A DNA stretch of 64,000 nt from Desulfosarcina ovata subsp. ovata. GTDB taxonomy: Bacteria > Desulfobacterota > Desulfobacteria > Desulfobacterales > Desulfosarcinaceae. The position numbers and the translations under genes were made by a program. The notes under the pieces were generated by a model, which saw nothing but the letters and a program-made list of their open reading frames with translations, had not been told where the DNA came from and did not search any database. The stretch lies in the NCBI RefSeq assembly GCF_009689005.1, contig NZ_AP021879.1, positions 7,255,501 through 7,319,500 of the forward strand. Reading direction: 5' to 3'. Of this stretch, positions 1 through 7,581 are shown piece by piece (positions within the stretch are counted from its first letter, which is position 1; each line of letters starts with the position of its first letter).

Positions 1-132
1 AGGAACTTCCAGAAAGAGTTGAAAAACTCCGAATTGTGGGATGAAATTGTTGCCCAGTATGGTGAAAAACGTGCCCTGGAACTCATCAGGGAATGCAAGG
101 CGGAAGTAAAGACAGACATGGAAATAAAATGA
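1..132 (+). CDS. small ORF upstream of IS91-type transposase, copy 1 (5' truncated by window edge)
   Basis: Reading frame 1 is open from the first base to a TGA at 130-132. It matches the C-terminal 43 codons of the 70-residue ORF at 12143-12355, which stands in the same place before the second copy of the transposase. Its stop overlaps the transposase start as ATGA, so the two are translationally coupled. The protein is short, charged and of unknown function. Other IS91 members also carry a small ORF before the transposase; whether this one is homologous to those cannot be seen here. Confidence 0.7.
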   Translation, partial: RNFQKELKNSELWDEIVAQYGEKRALELIRECKAEVKTDMEIK

Positions 133-1319
133 AAGCCGGGATTGTTCAGCAGATATTCAACGATCATTTCGAGGAATACCGGAAAGGCCGCATTTTAGAT
201 GCCCGGCAATGGCGGGCGGCCTGGGACATCATGACCTGCCAGACGCCGGAAAAGGGATACCATGTGGATGAATGCCCGAACGGCGATTACCGGGTGATCC
301 TGCCCAATTCGTGCAAGAACCGGTCGTGTCCGCGGTGTGGTTCGACCGAGACCCAATTGTGGCTGGAGCGCAGACGGTCTCAAGCCCTTGACTGTCCCTA
401 TTTTCATGTGGTGATAACGATCAGTCATGATCTGCATGGCATCTGGAGGGCCAATCGAAAGCTGTTCACGGGGCATATGATGCGTAGCGCATGGGGTTCC
501 TTGCAGGAGCTTTTGAGTGACTGTCGCTGGCTGGGTGGTCTACCCGGGGTGATCGCGGTCTTTCAGAGTTGGGACGATGACCTTCGCGAGCATTGCCATC
601 TTCATTTAATCGTGACCGCCGGCGGCTTGACCCCCGATGGCCGGTGGGTGAGCGCCAGGAAAGACATGCTGGTATACACGCCGGTGCTCGCGTCGAAGTT
701 CAGGGGCAAGTTTCTGGATTCCCTCAGGCAAGGATTCAACCCCCTGACTAAAACCGGCCGGCCGAAGCCGTCGGAGCAGTTACTGTCTCCGCCGCCTGGC
801 AAAAGGGTTCAACAATGCCTGAATCTACTCAACAAGCTCGGCCGGGTTCGCTGGCACGCCGACATCGAGCCGGCTTACGAGCATGCCAACGGGATTTTCA
901 AATACGTCGGCCGGTACATCCGCCGGGGACCGATCTCTGAAAAGCGGATTGTGGGTTATGATGGGGATAAGGTAACCATCGCCTATGCGCATCCGGAAAA
1001 GCATGAGAGGCCGACCTTCAAGCTGGATGCACAGACATTTATCCGTCGCCTGTTGGATCATGTACCGGAGAAGGGAACGCATCTGGTCAGATCCTACGGT
1101 CTTTTCCATCCAACCCAGTTGGAAAAACTGAATCTGGCACGAGCGTGTCTGGGCCAAAAGGCGTATGTCCCCGGAATCGAGCGACCGACGACCATTGAGT
1201 TGCTGCGCCAAATGTTCCCGGATCTTTCTGAAACCCGTTGTCCGCATTGCGGGGAGATACTTCGCACCGTTTTTGTCTACCGTGGCGGCCATACCGAGCC
1301 CTGGAGGCTGGCCGCATGA
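129..1319 (+). CDS. IS91-family rolling-circle transposase (HUH Y), copy 1
   Basis: About 396 residues. The N-terminus has a Cys-rich zinc-binding region (motifs SCKNRSCPRCG and a WLERR helix). Next come the HUH metal motif HCHLHLIV near residue 165, a YVGRYIRR segment with the candidate catalytic tyrosine near residue 268, and a C-terminal CPHCG zinc knuckle. These are the parts of an IS91/ISCR HUH transposase, which nicks one strand and moves by rolling circle. The start was set at 129, where ATGA overlaps the upstream stop; an upstream in-frame ATG at 93 lies inside the coupled ORF. It is near-identical to the protein at 12352-13542. It appears intact, although the IS unit carries an IS3 insertion downstream. 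Confidence 0.93.
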   Translation: MKAGIVQQIFNDHFEEYRKGRILDARQWRAAWDIMTCQTPEKGYHVDECPNGDYRVILPNSCKNRSCPRCGSTETQLWLERRRSQALDCPYFHVVITISHDLHGIWRANRKLFTGHMMRSAWGSLQELLSDCRWLGGLPGVIAVFQSWDDDLREHCHLHLIVTAGGLTPDGRWVSARKDMLVYTPVLASKFRGKFLDSLRQGFNPLTKTGRPKPSEQLLSPPPGKRVQQCLNLLNKLGRVRWHADIEPAYEHANGIFKYVGRYIRRGPISEKRIVGYDGDKVTIAYAHPEKHERPTFKLDAQTFIRRLLDHVPEKGTHLVRSYGLFHPTQLEKLNLARACLGQKAYVPGIERPTTIELLRQMFPDLSETRCPHCGEILRTVFVYRGGHTEPWRLAA

Positions 1320-1615
1320 CACCATCAACGTCCACTTTTTCAACCGATGCAGATCGCATATGGCATCGTTGCGCCAAAAACATGAAGAAGCCGGCTGCAT
1401 TTACACAAGTTCACCCGCGTTTAAATGATTTTTCCTCAAACATGGATCAACATTGTGTGAAACTGGCAGGCATGGCATCAGAAAGAGCTTGTTTTGGGAG
1501 ATTGTGGATTTCAGAAAAATCCATATACTGGATTCTGAGGTGGACCCCAAAGGTTGGGCAGCCGGACGGAGTGAATAAGCTATAAGCAAAAATAAAAATG
1601 AAAAGTGTGACAGCG

Positions 1616-2473
1616 TCATGCCGCCTCAGCAAATGGACGAGGTAATCCGAAGTAAACCTCATCCGGGGTCTTGTCGTCAAGAGAAGAATGGCCTCTGACG
1701 AGATTATAGTATTGAATCCACTTGGCCAGCCCCAACCGGAGGGACTTGCCATCCTCGAATGAATGGAGATAAATGAACTGGTGCTTAAGGGTCCACCATA
1801 GCCGCTCCACAAAGATGTTGTCATGGCAGCGGCCCCGGCCATCCATGCTGATGGCCACCTGGTTGTCTTTGAGTACCTGTGTAAATGCATTGCTGGTGAA
1901 CTGGGCGCCTTGGTCCGAGTTGAAGATTTCGGGCGCCTCAAGACGGCTCAGCGCCTCTTCCAGGGCATTGATACAGAAGTCTGTATCCAACGTATTGGAA
2001 AGCCGCCAGGATAGAATTTTGCGGCTGTACCAGTCCATGATCGCCACAAGATACATGTATCCATGTTCCATGGGAATGAAGGTTATATCGGTTGCCCACA
2101 CTTGGTTCGGACGGTCGATGGTCAGCCCCCGGAGCAAGTAGGGATAGACACGGTGCCGGGAATGAGGCCGACTGGTTTTGGGTTTTGGATATACCGCCTC
2201 AATTCCCATTAGCCGCATTAGGCGTTGTGTTTTTTTCCGGCTGACGATGATACCCTGGCGCTTTAGTTGACGACGGATCGTTCGACTTCCGGAGGATGGA
2301 TTTTCAAGGTATAATTCGTCGATTTTCCGCATCAAGTCCAGGTCTTCTTGTTTTACAGGCTTGGGCCGGTAATAGTAGGATGATCGGCTAACTTTCAATA
2401 TCTCGCATTGCCGGCAAATGCTCAGCGTCTGATCCGTCGGGTCAATTATTGCCTTGCGTTGTTTTGACGTCAT
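1616..2473 (-). CDS. IS3-family transposase OrfB (DDE integrase domain)
   Basis: Retroviral-type integrase core. An HTH_21-like segment (PSSGSRTIRRQL) is followed by D in WATDITF, D in NSDQGAQF and E in NIFVERLWW, with the usual spacing of about 35 residues between the last two, and a C-terminal YNLVRGHSSL/TPDEVYF. The ATG at 2473 overlaps the orfA stop. The frame is also open upstream through the end of orfA, so the active product is probably the OrfAB fusion made by -1 frameshifting at the T-rich heptamer TTTTTTA near 2490 (minus strand). No internal stop is seen and the gene looks functional. Confidence 0.93.
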   Translation of the reverse strand: MTSKQRKAIIDPTDQTLSICRQCEILKVSRSSYYYRPKPVKQEDLDLMRKIDELYLENPSSGSRTIRRQLKRQGIIVSRKKTQRLMRLMGIEAVYPKPKTSRPHSRHRVYPYLLRGLTIDRPNQVWATDITFIPMEHGYMYLVAIMDWYSRKILSWRLSNTLDTDFCINALEEALSRLEAPEIFNSDQGAQFTSNAFTQVLKDNQVAISMDGRGRCHDNIFVERLWWTLKHQFIYLHSFEDGKSLRLGLAKWIQYYNLVRGHSSLDDKTPDEVYFGLPRPFAEAA

Positions 2474-2751
2474 CTGCTGAGCTTTCGCGATAAAAAATCG
2501 TTTTCCACTTTCAGTTGGCCGATCTGCCTGTAAAGCTCGTCTGTTTGATCTTCTGCCTGCTTTCTGGATTTGTGGTTTTTGTCGAAAATGTCGGCGACAC
2601 CTTCTAACATCTGCCGTTTCCAACTAGATACCATGGTCGGGTGGATTCCGAACCGACTGGCCAGCTGTGCGGTAGTTTCATCGTTTTGAATAGCCGCCAG
2701 AGCGACCTTTGCTTTGAACTGTGGACTGTGTGTCTTGCGTTTGTTACCCAT
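2470..2751 (-). CDS. IS3-family transposase OrfA (HTH_Tnp_1)
   Basis: 93 residues. An N-terminal helix-turn-helix of the IS3 OrfA type (HSPQFKAKVALAAIQ...TAQLASRFGIHPTMVSSWK) recognises the IS ends. It is followed by a leucine-zipper-like helix (IGQLKVENDFLSRKL) for multimerisation. I chose the ATG at 2751, preceded by an AGGAGGATC-type ribosome site; longer frames upstream run into the terminal repeat. It ends with TGA at 2470-2472, overlapping the orfB start and lying downstream of the slippery T-run used for the OrfAB fusion. Confidence 0.92.
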   Translation of the reverse strand: MGNKRKTHSPQFKAKVALAAIQNDETTAQLASRFGIHPTMVSSWKRQMLEGVADIFDKNHKSRKQAEDQTDELYRQIGQLKVENDFLSRKLSR

Positions 2752-2841
2752 TGTCAGATCCTCCTGATTTTGGTCTGACTTATAGCTTAGCACACTGTCC
2801 AGTTTTTGGGGTCCACCGCATTCCCGTTTGACGCATCGTCC

Positions 2842-2973
2842 AACCAACAGGATGATACTGACAAGCCTGGTCTTGGTTCTTAATTGCTAAATCGAGGATT
2901 TATTGCAAGCTGTTTCCAAAAGGCATAGACCTACTATTAAACCCGGCTTGCAGCATATCCTGAACGTTCGCCA
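2842..2973 (+). repeat. shared distal tail of IS91 unit, copy 1 (empty site of the group II intron)
   Basis: This stretch is nearly the same as 15855-15986 in copy 2 and ends at the same point (…GAACGTTCGCCA), after which the two flanks diverge. It therefore marks the right end of the duplicated IS91-associated segment. The junction 2841/2842 (cgtcc|aacc) is the intact target of the intron at 13777-15854. A GAAC tetranucleotide, a known IS91 target, lies at the end, but the exact terminus is not resolved. Confidence 0.75.
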
Positions 2974-2993
2974 ATTTATGCGGTGAAAATATT

Positions 2994-3251
2994 ATGAGTA
3001 AGAATAATAAAGATATCTGGTTCCCTGCAATGAAATATGGAATCGGGTGGGGCCTGCCTACTACTTGGCAAGGATGGATTGTTTTCTCAATCTATATCGT
3101 TCTTGTGATTATTGGCGCGCTCTTTATAAAGCGATCTCCTTTGTTGGTTATTCCCTTTATTATTTATGTTTTCGTTCTTACGGGAATCTTACTTTTCATA
3201 TGTTGGAAAAAGGGAGAAAAACCCGAGTTGCGGTGGGGTAAAAAACTATGA
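2994..3251 (+). CDS. small membrane protein, first cassette gene (unknown)
   Basis: 85 residues with two strongly hydrophobic segments (about 20-40, WIVFSIYIVLVIIGALFI, and 45-68), so probably a two-helix inner-membrane protein with a charged C-terminal tail. I do not recognise a family. It is followed within 12 bp by an attC site, as expected of a gene cassette. AT-rich codon use differs from the IS91 unit to its left. The ATG at 2994 has no strong ribosome site. Confidence 0.6.
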   Translation: MSKNNKDIWFPAMKYGIGWGLPTTWQGWIVFSIYIVLVIIGALFIKRSPLLVIPFIIYVFVLTGILLFICWKKGEKPELRWGKKL

Positions 3252-3262
3252 CCATCGCCCGC

Positions 3263-3394
3263 GGCGAACCAGCCAGTTGAGTGGGACCGGGAGAAGCCGT
3301 GCATTTTTAAACATATTTCGTCAATAGACTTTCAATGGGTTCCGTAGAGGTTTCAGGTTTAAATCTCCCGGCCCCTCACTTCACCGTTCGGTTT
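3263..3394 (+). repeat. attC recombination site 1
   Basis: R'' box GGCGAAC at 3263 and R' box GTTCGGT at 3386 bracket complementary arms. GTTGAGTGGGACCGGGAG at 3276-3293 pairs with CTCCCGGCCCCTCACTTCAC at 3365-3384, with a few unpaired bases as in attC sites. Length is about 130 bp including a variable loop. It separates the 2994 and 3416 cassette genes. Confidence 0.82.
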
Positions 3395-3415
3395 CAAAAA
3401 AGGATTTCATCATAA

Positions 3416-3901
3416 TTGTTGTCAATATTTAAAAAGTTTTTTGGGAAGATTCCTCAATCTTTAACAATAGAGGATTCAGATTTTGGTATTATACAATATG
3501 TTGAACCAGTGAAAGAATATCCATATGGATACTGGCAAATGGATGACAAATGGAAAGTCGATTTCCAGAAAGAACCATTGTGCTCGGCTGGAATCCCTGG
3601 TGATGAATCTGGACCATTTGAATCAGCAAGAAAATTTATTCTTGAAAAAAAGAATTCTCCAAGTTTGATTTGGGGAATATGTGATTCAGCGCTTCGTGAA
3701 TTTATCGATGAATTTATAAAAGATGTAAAATACTCAGAACCAAAAGATATTTTTTATATCTCTTGTATTTCAATGGATTCAGATAAGAACGATCCACAAG
3801 GGTGGGAAGTTTGTTTTGATACAAAAGATGAATATCGATGGATCAACTTCTGCCTGCAAATTGAAGGCAATAACATTGTTTCAAATACAATATCCACTTA
3901 A
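3416..3901 (+). CDS. cassette protein of unknown function
   Basis: 161 residues, soluble, acidic, rich in aromatic residues (for example YPYGYWQMDD and WGICDSALREF). No motif that I can assign; a small immunity-like fold is possible but unproven. The start is the TTG at 3416, the first possible codon after the attC; ATG codons in frame are much later, so initiation is uncertain. It stands alone between two attC sites, and its AT-rich codon use differs from the core genes at the right of the window. Confidence 0.6.
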   Translation: MLSIFKKFFGKIPQSLTIEDSDFGIIQYVEPVKEYPYGYWQMDDKWKVDFQKEPLCSAGIPGDESGPFESARKFILEKKNSPSLIWGICDSALREFIDEFIKDVKYSEPKDIFYISCISMDSDKNDPQGWEVCFDTKDEYRWINFCLQIEGNNIVSNTIST

Positions 3902-3902
3902 A

Positions 3903-4028
3903 ACCGAACAATCGGTTCCACCTGAGCGCAGGGGCCGAGCCGTTTCGAAATAATTTAGTTTAAAGGAAGTACTGGTGCATTCGGAATGTTTTGTGGAAGC
4001 CCCTGCTCCAGGTGAACCGAAGCGTTAT
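3903..4028 (+). repeat. attC recombination site 2
   Basis: Arm ATCGGTTCCACCTG with AGCGCAGGGGC (3910-3935) pairs with GCCCCTGCTCCAGGTGAACCG near 4000-4021. The outer boxes are CCGAACAA (left) and GCGTTATG (right). The start codon of the next gene overlaps the R' box (GTTATGA), so that gene is translated directly from the recombination junction. Confidence 0.82.
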
Positions 4029-4863
4029 GAATTATATTTTACGGAAAACAACAATGGGTTTAAAGAAAATCGGATCGCTAATTAAAAAAAATTTAAATTC
4101 ATTAATTCGAAATTTGCCATGGCTGTTTTTCATTTTCTACATGGCTATTTGGTTTTTCTTTGGTTTATTGTATAAACATGCTGCTGATGAATCAAATGGG
4201 GACGCATTTCTTTTTCATGACAATGTTCTTACTCATATGCAAGCTGAAAGATTGAAAGATGAACTTACGAACGATTGCCCTTTATCGCTTTTGATACCAT
4301 TGACAGATAATTTTAAGAATGAAAAAGTATACCAAAGCGCCCGAAAGTTACCGAAAGATATTTTTAAAAAAAATGGTAAATCGAGTTCAAAAGGAAAAGA
4401 AAGGTATCATACTTTTACTATAGAGCGTTTAGGTGAACATTGGCTTAATTATTATTGCCACTATTTTGCTATTAAAGATTTCAATTATTATACCTTAGAG
4501 CCTTATCCAGAGTATGATGACTTTACGTTCAGCGACCTTCTATGGACTCGAAATTTAATACCGGATAGTTTTTCTAAGGCCCAAAGAGCTGAATATTTAA
4601 AAGCAATTGACATCGAAATACGGCCATACAAACTTGTTTTTTATAAAGGTCCAAATTTAGTTTGGTGTTTGGGATGTGACGACCCTGATTCCGAATATGA
4701 TACTGTTGAAGAACGGAAAAATAATTTATCGCAGGAAGATTTTCATTTTGCTGAAGAATATACAATTTTTATTAATACAAATTTTCCATATGTGTATTCT
4801 TCATATGGCTTGGGTGCAATCCCATTTAGGGGCATTAGTATTGTTCAAGTTAAACAAACATAA
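4027..4863 (+). CDS. single-pass membrane protein of a channel-containing cassette (unknown)
   Basis: 278 residues from the ATG at 4027, which overlaps the attC R' box; an in-frame ATG at 3991 would lie inside attC. One strong transmembrane helix near residues 30-50 (LPWLFFIFYMAIWFFFGLLY), then a large hydrophilic domain rich in Tyr/Phe with a CLGC pair. No known family. The next gene encodes a channel pore with a single following helix, so this helix might supply the missing first transmembrane segment of a two-part channel; that is inference. The C-terminus is encoded at a 14-bp inverted repeat shared with the start of the next gene. Confidence 0.55.
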   Translation: MNYILRKTTMGLKKIGSLIKKNLNSLIRNLPWLFFIFYMAIWFFFGLLYKHAADESNGDAFLFHDNVLTHMQAERLKDELTNDCPLSLLIPLTDNFKNEKVYQSARKLPKDIFKKNGKSSSKGKERYHTFTIERLGEHWLNYYCHYFAIKDFNYYTLEPYPEYDDFTFSDLLWTRNLIPDSFSKAQRAEYLKAIDIEIRPYKLVFYKGPNLVWCLGCDDPDSEYDTVEERKNNLSQEDFHFAEEYTIFINTNFPYVYSSYGLGAIPFRGISIVQVKQT

Positions 4864-5095
4864 CCGATAGAAATAAAAAGATAAATTGAGCTTAGACCAA
4901 AATGCCATTTCATTTTTAGTCAAGCCATTCGATTAAAAATTGGGCAAGAGCTGCCGTTTTTATCATTAATTTTTCAGATTCAGTCTATGATGAAAAACTA
5001 CAAAACGGAATATATTGTATATTTATAATGGGTTATTGTATGACAAACTCAATTTTTGACGAAGTAAAATTTGCCCCAATTTGGGATTGCACCCA
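4811..5095. repeat. 14-bp perfect inverted repeat spanning two cassette genes
   Basis: TGGGTGCAATCCCA at 4811-4824 is exactly complementary to TGGGATTGCACCCA at 5082-5095. The left arm lies in the C-terminal codons of the 4027 gene and the right arm in the first codons of the 5081 gene. The 257 bp between the arms hold the end of the first gene and about 215 bp without any gene. Confidence 0.7.
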
Positions 5096-5413
5096 TATGG
5101 CTTGCTTACTGGAAACGAGTATTGGGTTGATGAAACATTGTATAAAGAGATTGGACGCTTAAAAACAGATTTGAGTGTTTCTATGACACTTGTAGAAAAT
5201 GAAAGCTATGCTAAATTGAAAAATGTTTGTTCTTGGTATAGCGAATATCAGCTTGTTGAATTTCTTTATTTTAGTGCGATAACTATTACAACTCTTGGCT
5301 TTGGTGATATTATACCTAACAATAGATATGTAAGGACTTTAGTCATGGTTGAAGCTTTAGCGGGAATTATTCTAATTGGTGCATTTTTATCAACATTTGC
5401 TAAAAATAAATAA
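5081..5413 (+). CDS. ion-channel pore domain protein (Ion_trans_2-like, partial)
   Basis: 110 residues. The pore helix and filter FLYFSAITITTLGFGDIIP (TLGFGD resembles the K+ channel signature T-x-G-Y/F-G-D) is followed by one transmembrane helix (LVMVEALAGIILIGAFLSTF). The usual first transmembrane helix of a two-helix K+ channel is absent; residues 1-60 are hydrophilic. Start is a weak TTG at 5081 with no ribosome site, lying in the inverted repeat, so the gene may be a remnant or depend on the 4027 gene. The conserved filter argues that it encodes or recently encoded a real channel. Confidence 0.6.
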   Translation: MGLHPYGLLTGNEYWVDETLYKEIGRLKTDLSVSMTLVENESYAKLKNVCSWYSEYQLVEFLYFSAITITTLGFGDIIPNNRYVRTLVMVEALAGIILIGAFLSTFAKNK

Positions 5414-5494
5414 ATATAGGATATAGATTCTGTGATGCAAAATTATCCTTTTTATAATATGCCATTTATAATATGAAGTGCATCATTATTAAGT

Positions 5495-5556
5495 TCATAA
5501 CCTTTGCTTTAACGGCGACGGCAAAAAGCCGCCGCGCGTGAAGCATTCGTTGGCCC
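5495..5556 (+). repeat. attC recombination site 3 (short type)
   Basis: CATAACCTTTGCTTTAACGGCG at 5496-5516 faces CGCCGCGCGTGAAGCA and CGTTGGCC at 5530-5555. Boxes are ATAAC and GTTGGCC with a short loop, total about 60 bp, like the classical 59-base element. It separates the channel cassette from the toxin-antitoxin cassette. Confidence 0.85.
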
Positions 5557-5580
5557 GCTCTATTGCGCTGAAAATTCCAC

Positions 5581-5609
5581 TTGACAATATGTAGCCGTAT
5601 GGCTACGTT
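5581..5609 (+). promoter_or_regulatory. toxin-antitoxin promoter with embedded operator
   Basis: TTGACA at 5581-5586 and TACGTT at 5604-5609 with 17-bp spacing. The perfect palindrome GTAGCCGTATGGCTAC (5591-5606) lies between and over the -10 box, a natural operator for the antitoxin or the complex. The toxin ATG is 7 bp after the -10 box, so the transcript may start at or next to the start codon. Confidence 0.75.
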
Positions 5610-5615
5610 CTAATC

Positions 5616-5906
5616 ATGATCGAAATCCGTAAGACTGAGACTTTTGCCAAGTGGCTTGACGGTTTGAACGATATCCGTGCACGTGCTCGTATTTTGGTAA
5701 GGATCGAACGGTTGGCAGCAGGTAATCCTGGTGATGTTAAACCTGTCGGCGAAGGAGTTTCAGAGTTACGTATCGACTACGGCCCAGGTTACCGCGTTTA
5801 TTACAAAAAGCGAGGCAGCAAATTGATCATTCTATTGGCTGGTGGCGATAAGCGCACTCAATCCAAGGACATAAAATTCGCATTGCGCCTTGCTCAGAAT
5901 CTATAG
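5616..5906 (+). CDS. type II toxin, RelE/ParE superfamily (addiction module killer protein)
   Basis: 96 residues, typical length for the killer-protein branch of RelE/HigB toxins. The family pattern is clear: TFAKWLDGLNDIRARARILVRIERLAAGNPGD, then GVSELRIDYGPGYRVYYKK, then LLAGGDKRTQSKDIKFALRLA. Such toxins are mRNA interferases or otherwise block translation. The toxin gene comes before the antitoxin, 9 bp apart, the usual order in this subfamily. It forms a complete cassette with its own promoter, as toxin-antitoxin cassettes in integrons usually do, and probably stabilises the array. Confidence 0.92.
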   Translation: MIEIRKTETFAKWLDGLNDIRARARILVRIERLAAGNPGDVKPVGEGVSELRIDYGPGYRVYYKKRGSKLIILLAGGDKRTQSKDIKFALRLAQNL

Positions 5907-5915
5907 AGGTGTGTC

Positions 5916-6242
5916 ATGTCTAAAATCATCACAACACGCTACGATGTCGCTGAGCATCTTCGGACGCCGGAGGAAATGGCAGCCTATCTTGAAGCTTGTT
6001 TCGAGGAGGCATCAGGTGATGCTGCTTTCATTGCCAAAGCCCTGGGTGATATCGCACGCGCAAAAGGCATGTCGCAGGTGGCTCGTGATGCCGGACTTTC
6101 CAGAGAAAGTCTTTATAAAGCCCTGTCAGGAGAACGAAGGCCAACCTTCGATACAATTCTTAAGGTGATCGGAGCACTTGGCCTAAAATTGCATGCGGAA
6201 GCGATTCATACAAATATCAATACGGGCCAACCTGTCACTTAA
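5916..6242 (+). CDS. type II antitoxin of the killer-protein pair (HTH)
   Basis: 108 residues. N-terminal TTRYDVAEHLRTPEEMAAYLEACFEEASGD followed by a helix-turn-helix (MSQVARDAGLSRESLYKALSGERRPTFDTILKVIGALGLKL), the usual architecture of the putative addiction-module antidote family. It binds and neutralises the 5616 toxin and probably the palindrome at 5591-5606. GTGTC precedes the ATG with a GAGGTG ribosome site. The last codons and the stop lie inside the following attC, so the C-terminal tail is encoded by the recombination site. Confidence 0.92.
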   Translation: MSKIITTRYDVAEHLRTPEEMAAYLEACFEEASGDAAFIAKALGDIARAKGMSQVARDAGLSRESLYKALSGERRPTFDTILKVIGALGLKLHAEAIHTNINTGQPVT

Positions 6243-6354
6243 GCGGACCGGGAGAACCGGTGCATTTTTTAAATTCATCATTATCTGACGCTTCAAACAT
6301 TCAATGTACCGTTTCGATGAGTTGCTCCCGGCTCTCTTAGTTCGAACGTTATGT
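6225..6354 (+). repeat. attC recombination site 4
   Basis: GGGCCAACC (R'' side) and CTTAAGCGGACCGGGAG near 6238-6254 face GCTCCCGGCTCTCTTAG near 6324-6340 and GAACGTTATG (R' side, ends 6354). The stop codon of the antitoxin lies within the left arm. Confidence 0.82.
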
Positions 6355-6550
6355 TCTTTGAAAACAAGCTTGGTGGCCCAACCAAATGGTCAGTTTGGCC
6401 GGGGCACCACTTCAAACTTACATCAACTTGACTACAAGACCAGTAGTAAAGTTGTTGTAGATGGAGCCCAATTCAATAATACATCGACATATTTCAATCA
6501 CGTTTGGCTCCGACAACATTGAAAGATTTTATGTCGGCAACGGAGGATTT

Positions 6551-6655
6551 ATGAAAATCAACATAAATAAAATCAAAATCCTCATCACCATAGTCTCTCT
6601 GGCTAAACTTGTTCTCGCCTTCATTCGAGAATTGAGAGACTATCTTCCACTTTAA
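6551..6655 (+). CDS. 34-residue hydrophobic peptide (cassette gene)
   Basis: GGAGG at 6542-6546 stands correctly before the ATG at 6551. The product is a short amphipathic/hydrophobic peptide (IKILITIVSLAKLVLAFI) ending RELRDYLPL. This is the best-supported coding stretch of the cassette between attC sites 4 and 5; the 200 bp before it contain no frame with a ribosome site. A membrane-acting peptide (small toxin-like) is possible but not shown. Confidence 0.5.
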   Translation: MKININKIKILITIVSLAKLVLAFIRELRDYLPL

Positions 6656-6722
6656 AGTTTAGTCTGCGAGAGTATGAAGCAGAGTTGGTCACCTGCTTTG
6701 TACTTTCAATAAAATTTTTAAA

Positions 6723-6781
6723 CATAACCTTCTAATTCAGCCGACACCAAAAGCCGTGCGGCTGATTTGTAGTGTTGGGGC
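6723..6781 (+). repeat. attC recombination site 5 (short type)
   Basis: CATAACCTTCTAATTCAGCCG at 6723-6743 pairs with CGGCTGATTTGTA at 6759-6771 and GTGTTGGGGC at 6772-6781. Boxes are ATAACC and GTTGGGGC. Close in sequence to attC at 9372-9431. Confidence 0.88.
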
Positions 6782-7018
6782 AGCCCTTGTTTTTGTATTT
6801 TAATTTTTTCTTGCGAGTTTTTGGTTCCGTTCCCGCTTGAAATGAATGCACAGAATTTTTAATTGATATCATTGCTTGGATTGTGCAGGTTCTTTTTGTT
6901 TGTCGGCTCTTTCGCAAGCCTGTTTCGACATCGTTTGTATGCGCCTTTCGTTCTTTTCGGGTCGTGCTTGTTCGGCGTAAGCTGGCCACCTCGTTTTCAT
7001 CTTCTATGAAATCTCGGT
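6776..7018 (+). repeat. duplicated cassette body, copy 1
   Basis: This 240-bp body with its attC (to 7148) recurs at about 36712-37085 at roughly 90 percent identity by eye. It holds no frame with a ribosome site. A frame beginning with GTG at 6883 (VLFVCRLFRKPVSTS...) is open in both copies, but it runs through the attC and its SLKRDRE tail is attC-encoded, so it may not be a gene. It may be a non-coding or regulatory cassette. Confidence 0.7.
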
Positions 7019-7148
7019 GCCCCAACAAGTCGCTTAAGCGGGACCGGGAGTTACGGTGCCATTTTGAACGGATGACATTGATTGAAAACTCGGGGTTTTT
7101 TGGACATTCGGCAGTACCTGTTCCCGGCCCCTTACCTTGCCGTTCGGC
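7019..7148 (+). repeat. attC recombination site 6
   Basis: GCCCCAAC at 7019 and CGTTCGGC at 7141 are the outer boxes. TTAAGCGGGACCGGGAG near 7034-7050 faces TTCCCGGCCCCTTACCTTG near 7120-7139. Very similar left arm to the site at 36959. Confidence 0.86.
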
Positions 7149-7180
7149 ATGCATGTAGGTGGAACACGAGGGTAAATTCT

Positions 7181-7567
7181 ATGAACTCTATCCAACAAGC
7201 AAAGAAAATCTATGAGGTCTGTGTTCTTGCTGCTAAGGAAGGAAAAAATATTACTTATCGTGAAGTGATGAAATACCTTGGCTATAATGAAGGTGTCCCT
7301 GGTCATGCAATCAGATACGGCTTAGAGATAGCATGGATTGGTTGTTCACATTACAAACTACCAATATTAACTTCTATTGTTGTCAACGATGCAACCGGTG
7401 AACCTTCCCCAACAGGTTTTTCTGTCTCCGATTGGAAAGAGTTTGCTCAAAAGGTCTTCGATCATAAGGATTGGCCACCTGTTGATGAAATTGATTGGGA
7501 TTATATTTGGGAACACAGGCGAGTGCTATCAGACACCTATGGTACAAGGGGATATTGGGGCGGATAG
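7181..7567 (+). CDS. cassette protein of unknown function
   Basis: 128 residues from the ATG at 7181; upstream codons in the same frame are inside attC 6. An N-terminal helical part (SIQQAKKIYEVCVLAAKEGKNITYREVMKYLGY) looks like a small winged-helix or MGMT-like DNA-binding fold, where 'ITYREVMKYLGY...' resembles the start of the 6-O-methylguanine transferase-like fold. The catalytic PCHR is absent, so no function is claimed. The C-terminal half is rich in Asp/Trp (DWPPVDEIDWDYIWEHRR). It forms a single-gene cassette. Confidence 0.65.
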   Translation: MNSIQQAKKIYEVCVLAAKEGKNITYREVMKYLGYNEGVPGHAIRYGLEIAWIGCSHYKLPILTSIVVNDATGEPSPTGFSVSDWKEFAQKVFDHKDWPPVDEIDWDYIWEHRRVLSDTYGTRGYWGG

Positions 7568-7581
7568 ATTACAATAAAAGA

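Larger units (their letters stand above)
1536..2820 (-). mobile_element. IS3-family insertion sequence in the tail of IS91 copy 1
   Basis: Ends are TGAGGTGGACCCCAAA on the left and its near-perfect complement ending CCGCA on the right (TG...CA termini). The element is flanked by 3-bp direct repeats TTC (1533-1535 and 2821-2823). The homologous sequence of copy 2 (13751-13770, ctggattcccgtttgacg) is the uninterrupted target with one TTC, so both boundaries and duplication are confirmed inside this window. Length is 1285 bp, with orfA and orfB on the minus strand. Confidence 0.95.

Noticed and set aside
825..1400. Minus-strand open frames across the IS91 transposases (also 12724-13623).
   Set aside because: They are the complement of a well-supported gene, have no ribosome site, and are mirrored in both copies only because the sense strands are near-identical.
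6304..6522. Frame of 72 codons starting inside attC 4.
   Set aside because: The start lies in the attC loop, there is no ribosome site, and the frame ends before the better supported small ORF at 6551.
6732..7158. Frames on both strands through the duplicated cassette (VLFVCRLFRKP…SLKRDRE and its complement).
   Set aside because: The tail is attC-encoded, there is no ribosome site, and the frames differ in length between copies; described as cassette body only.
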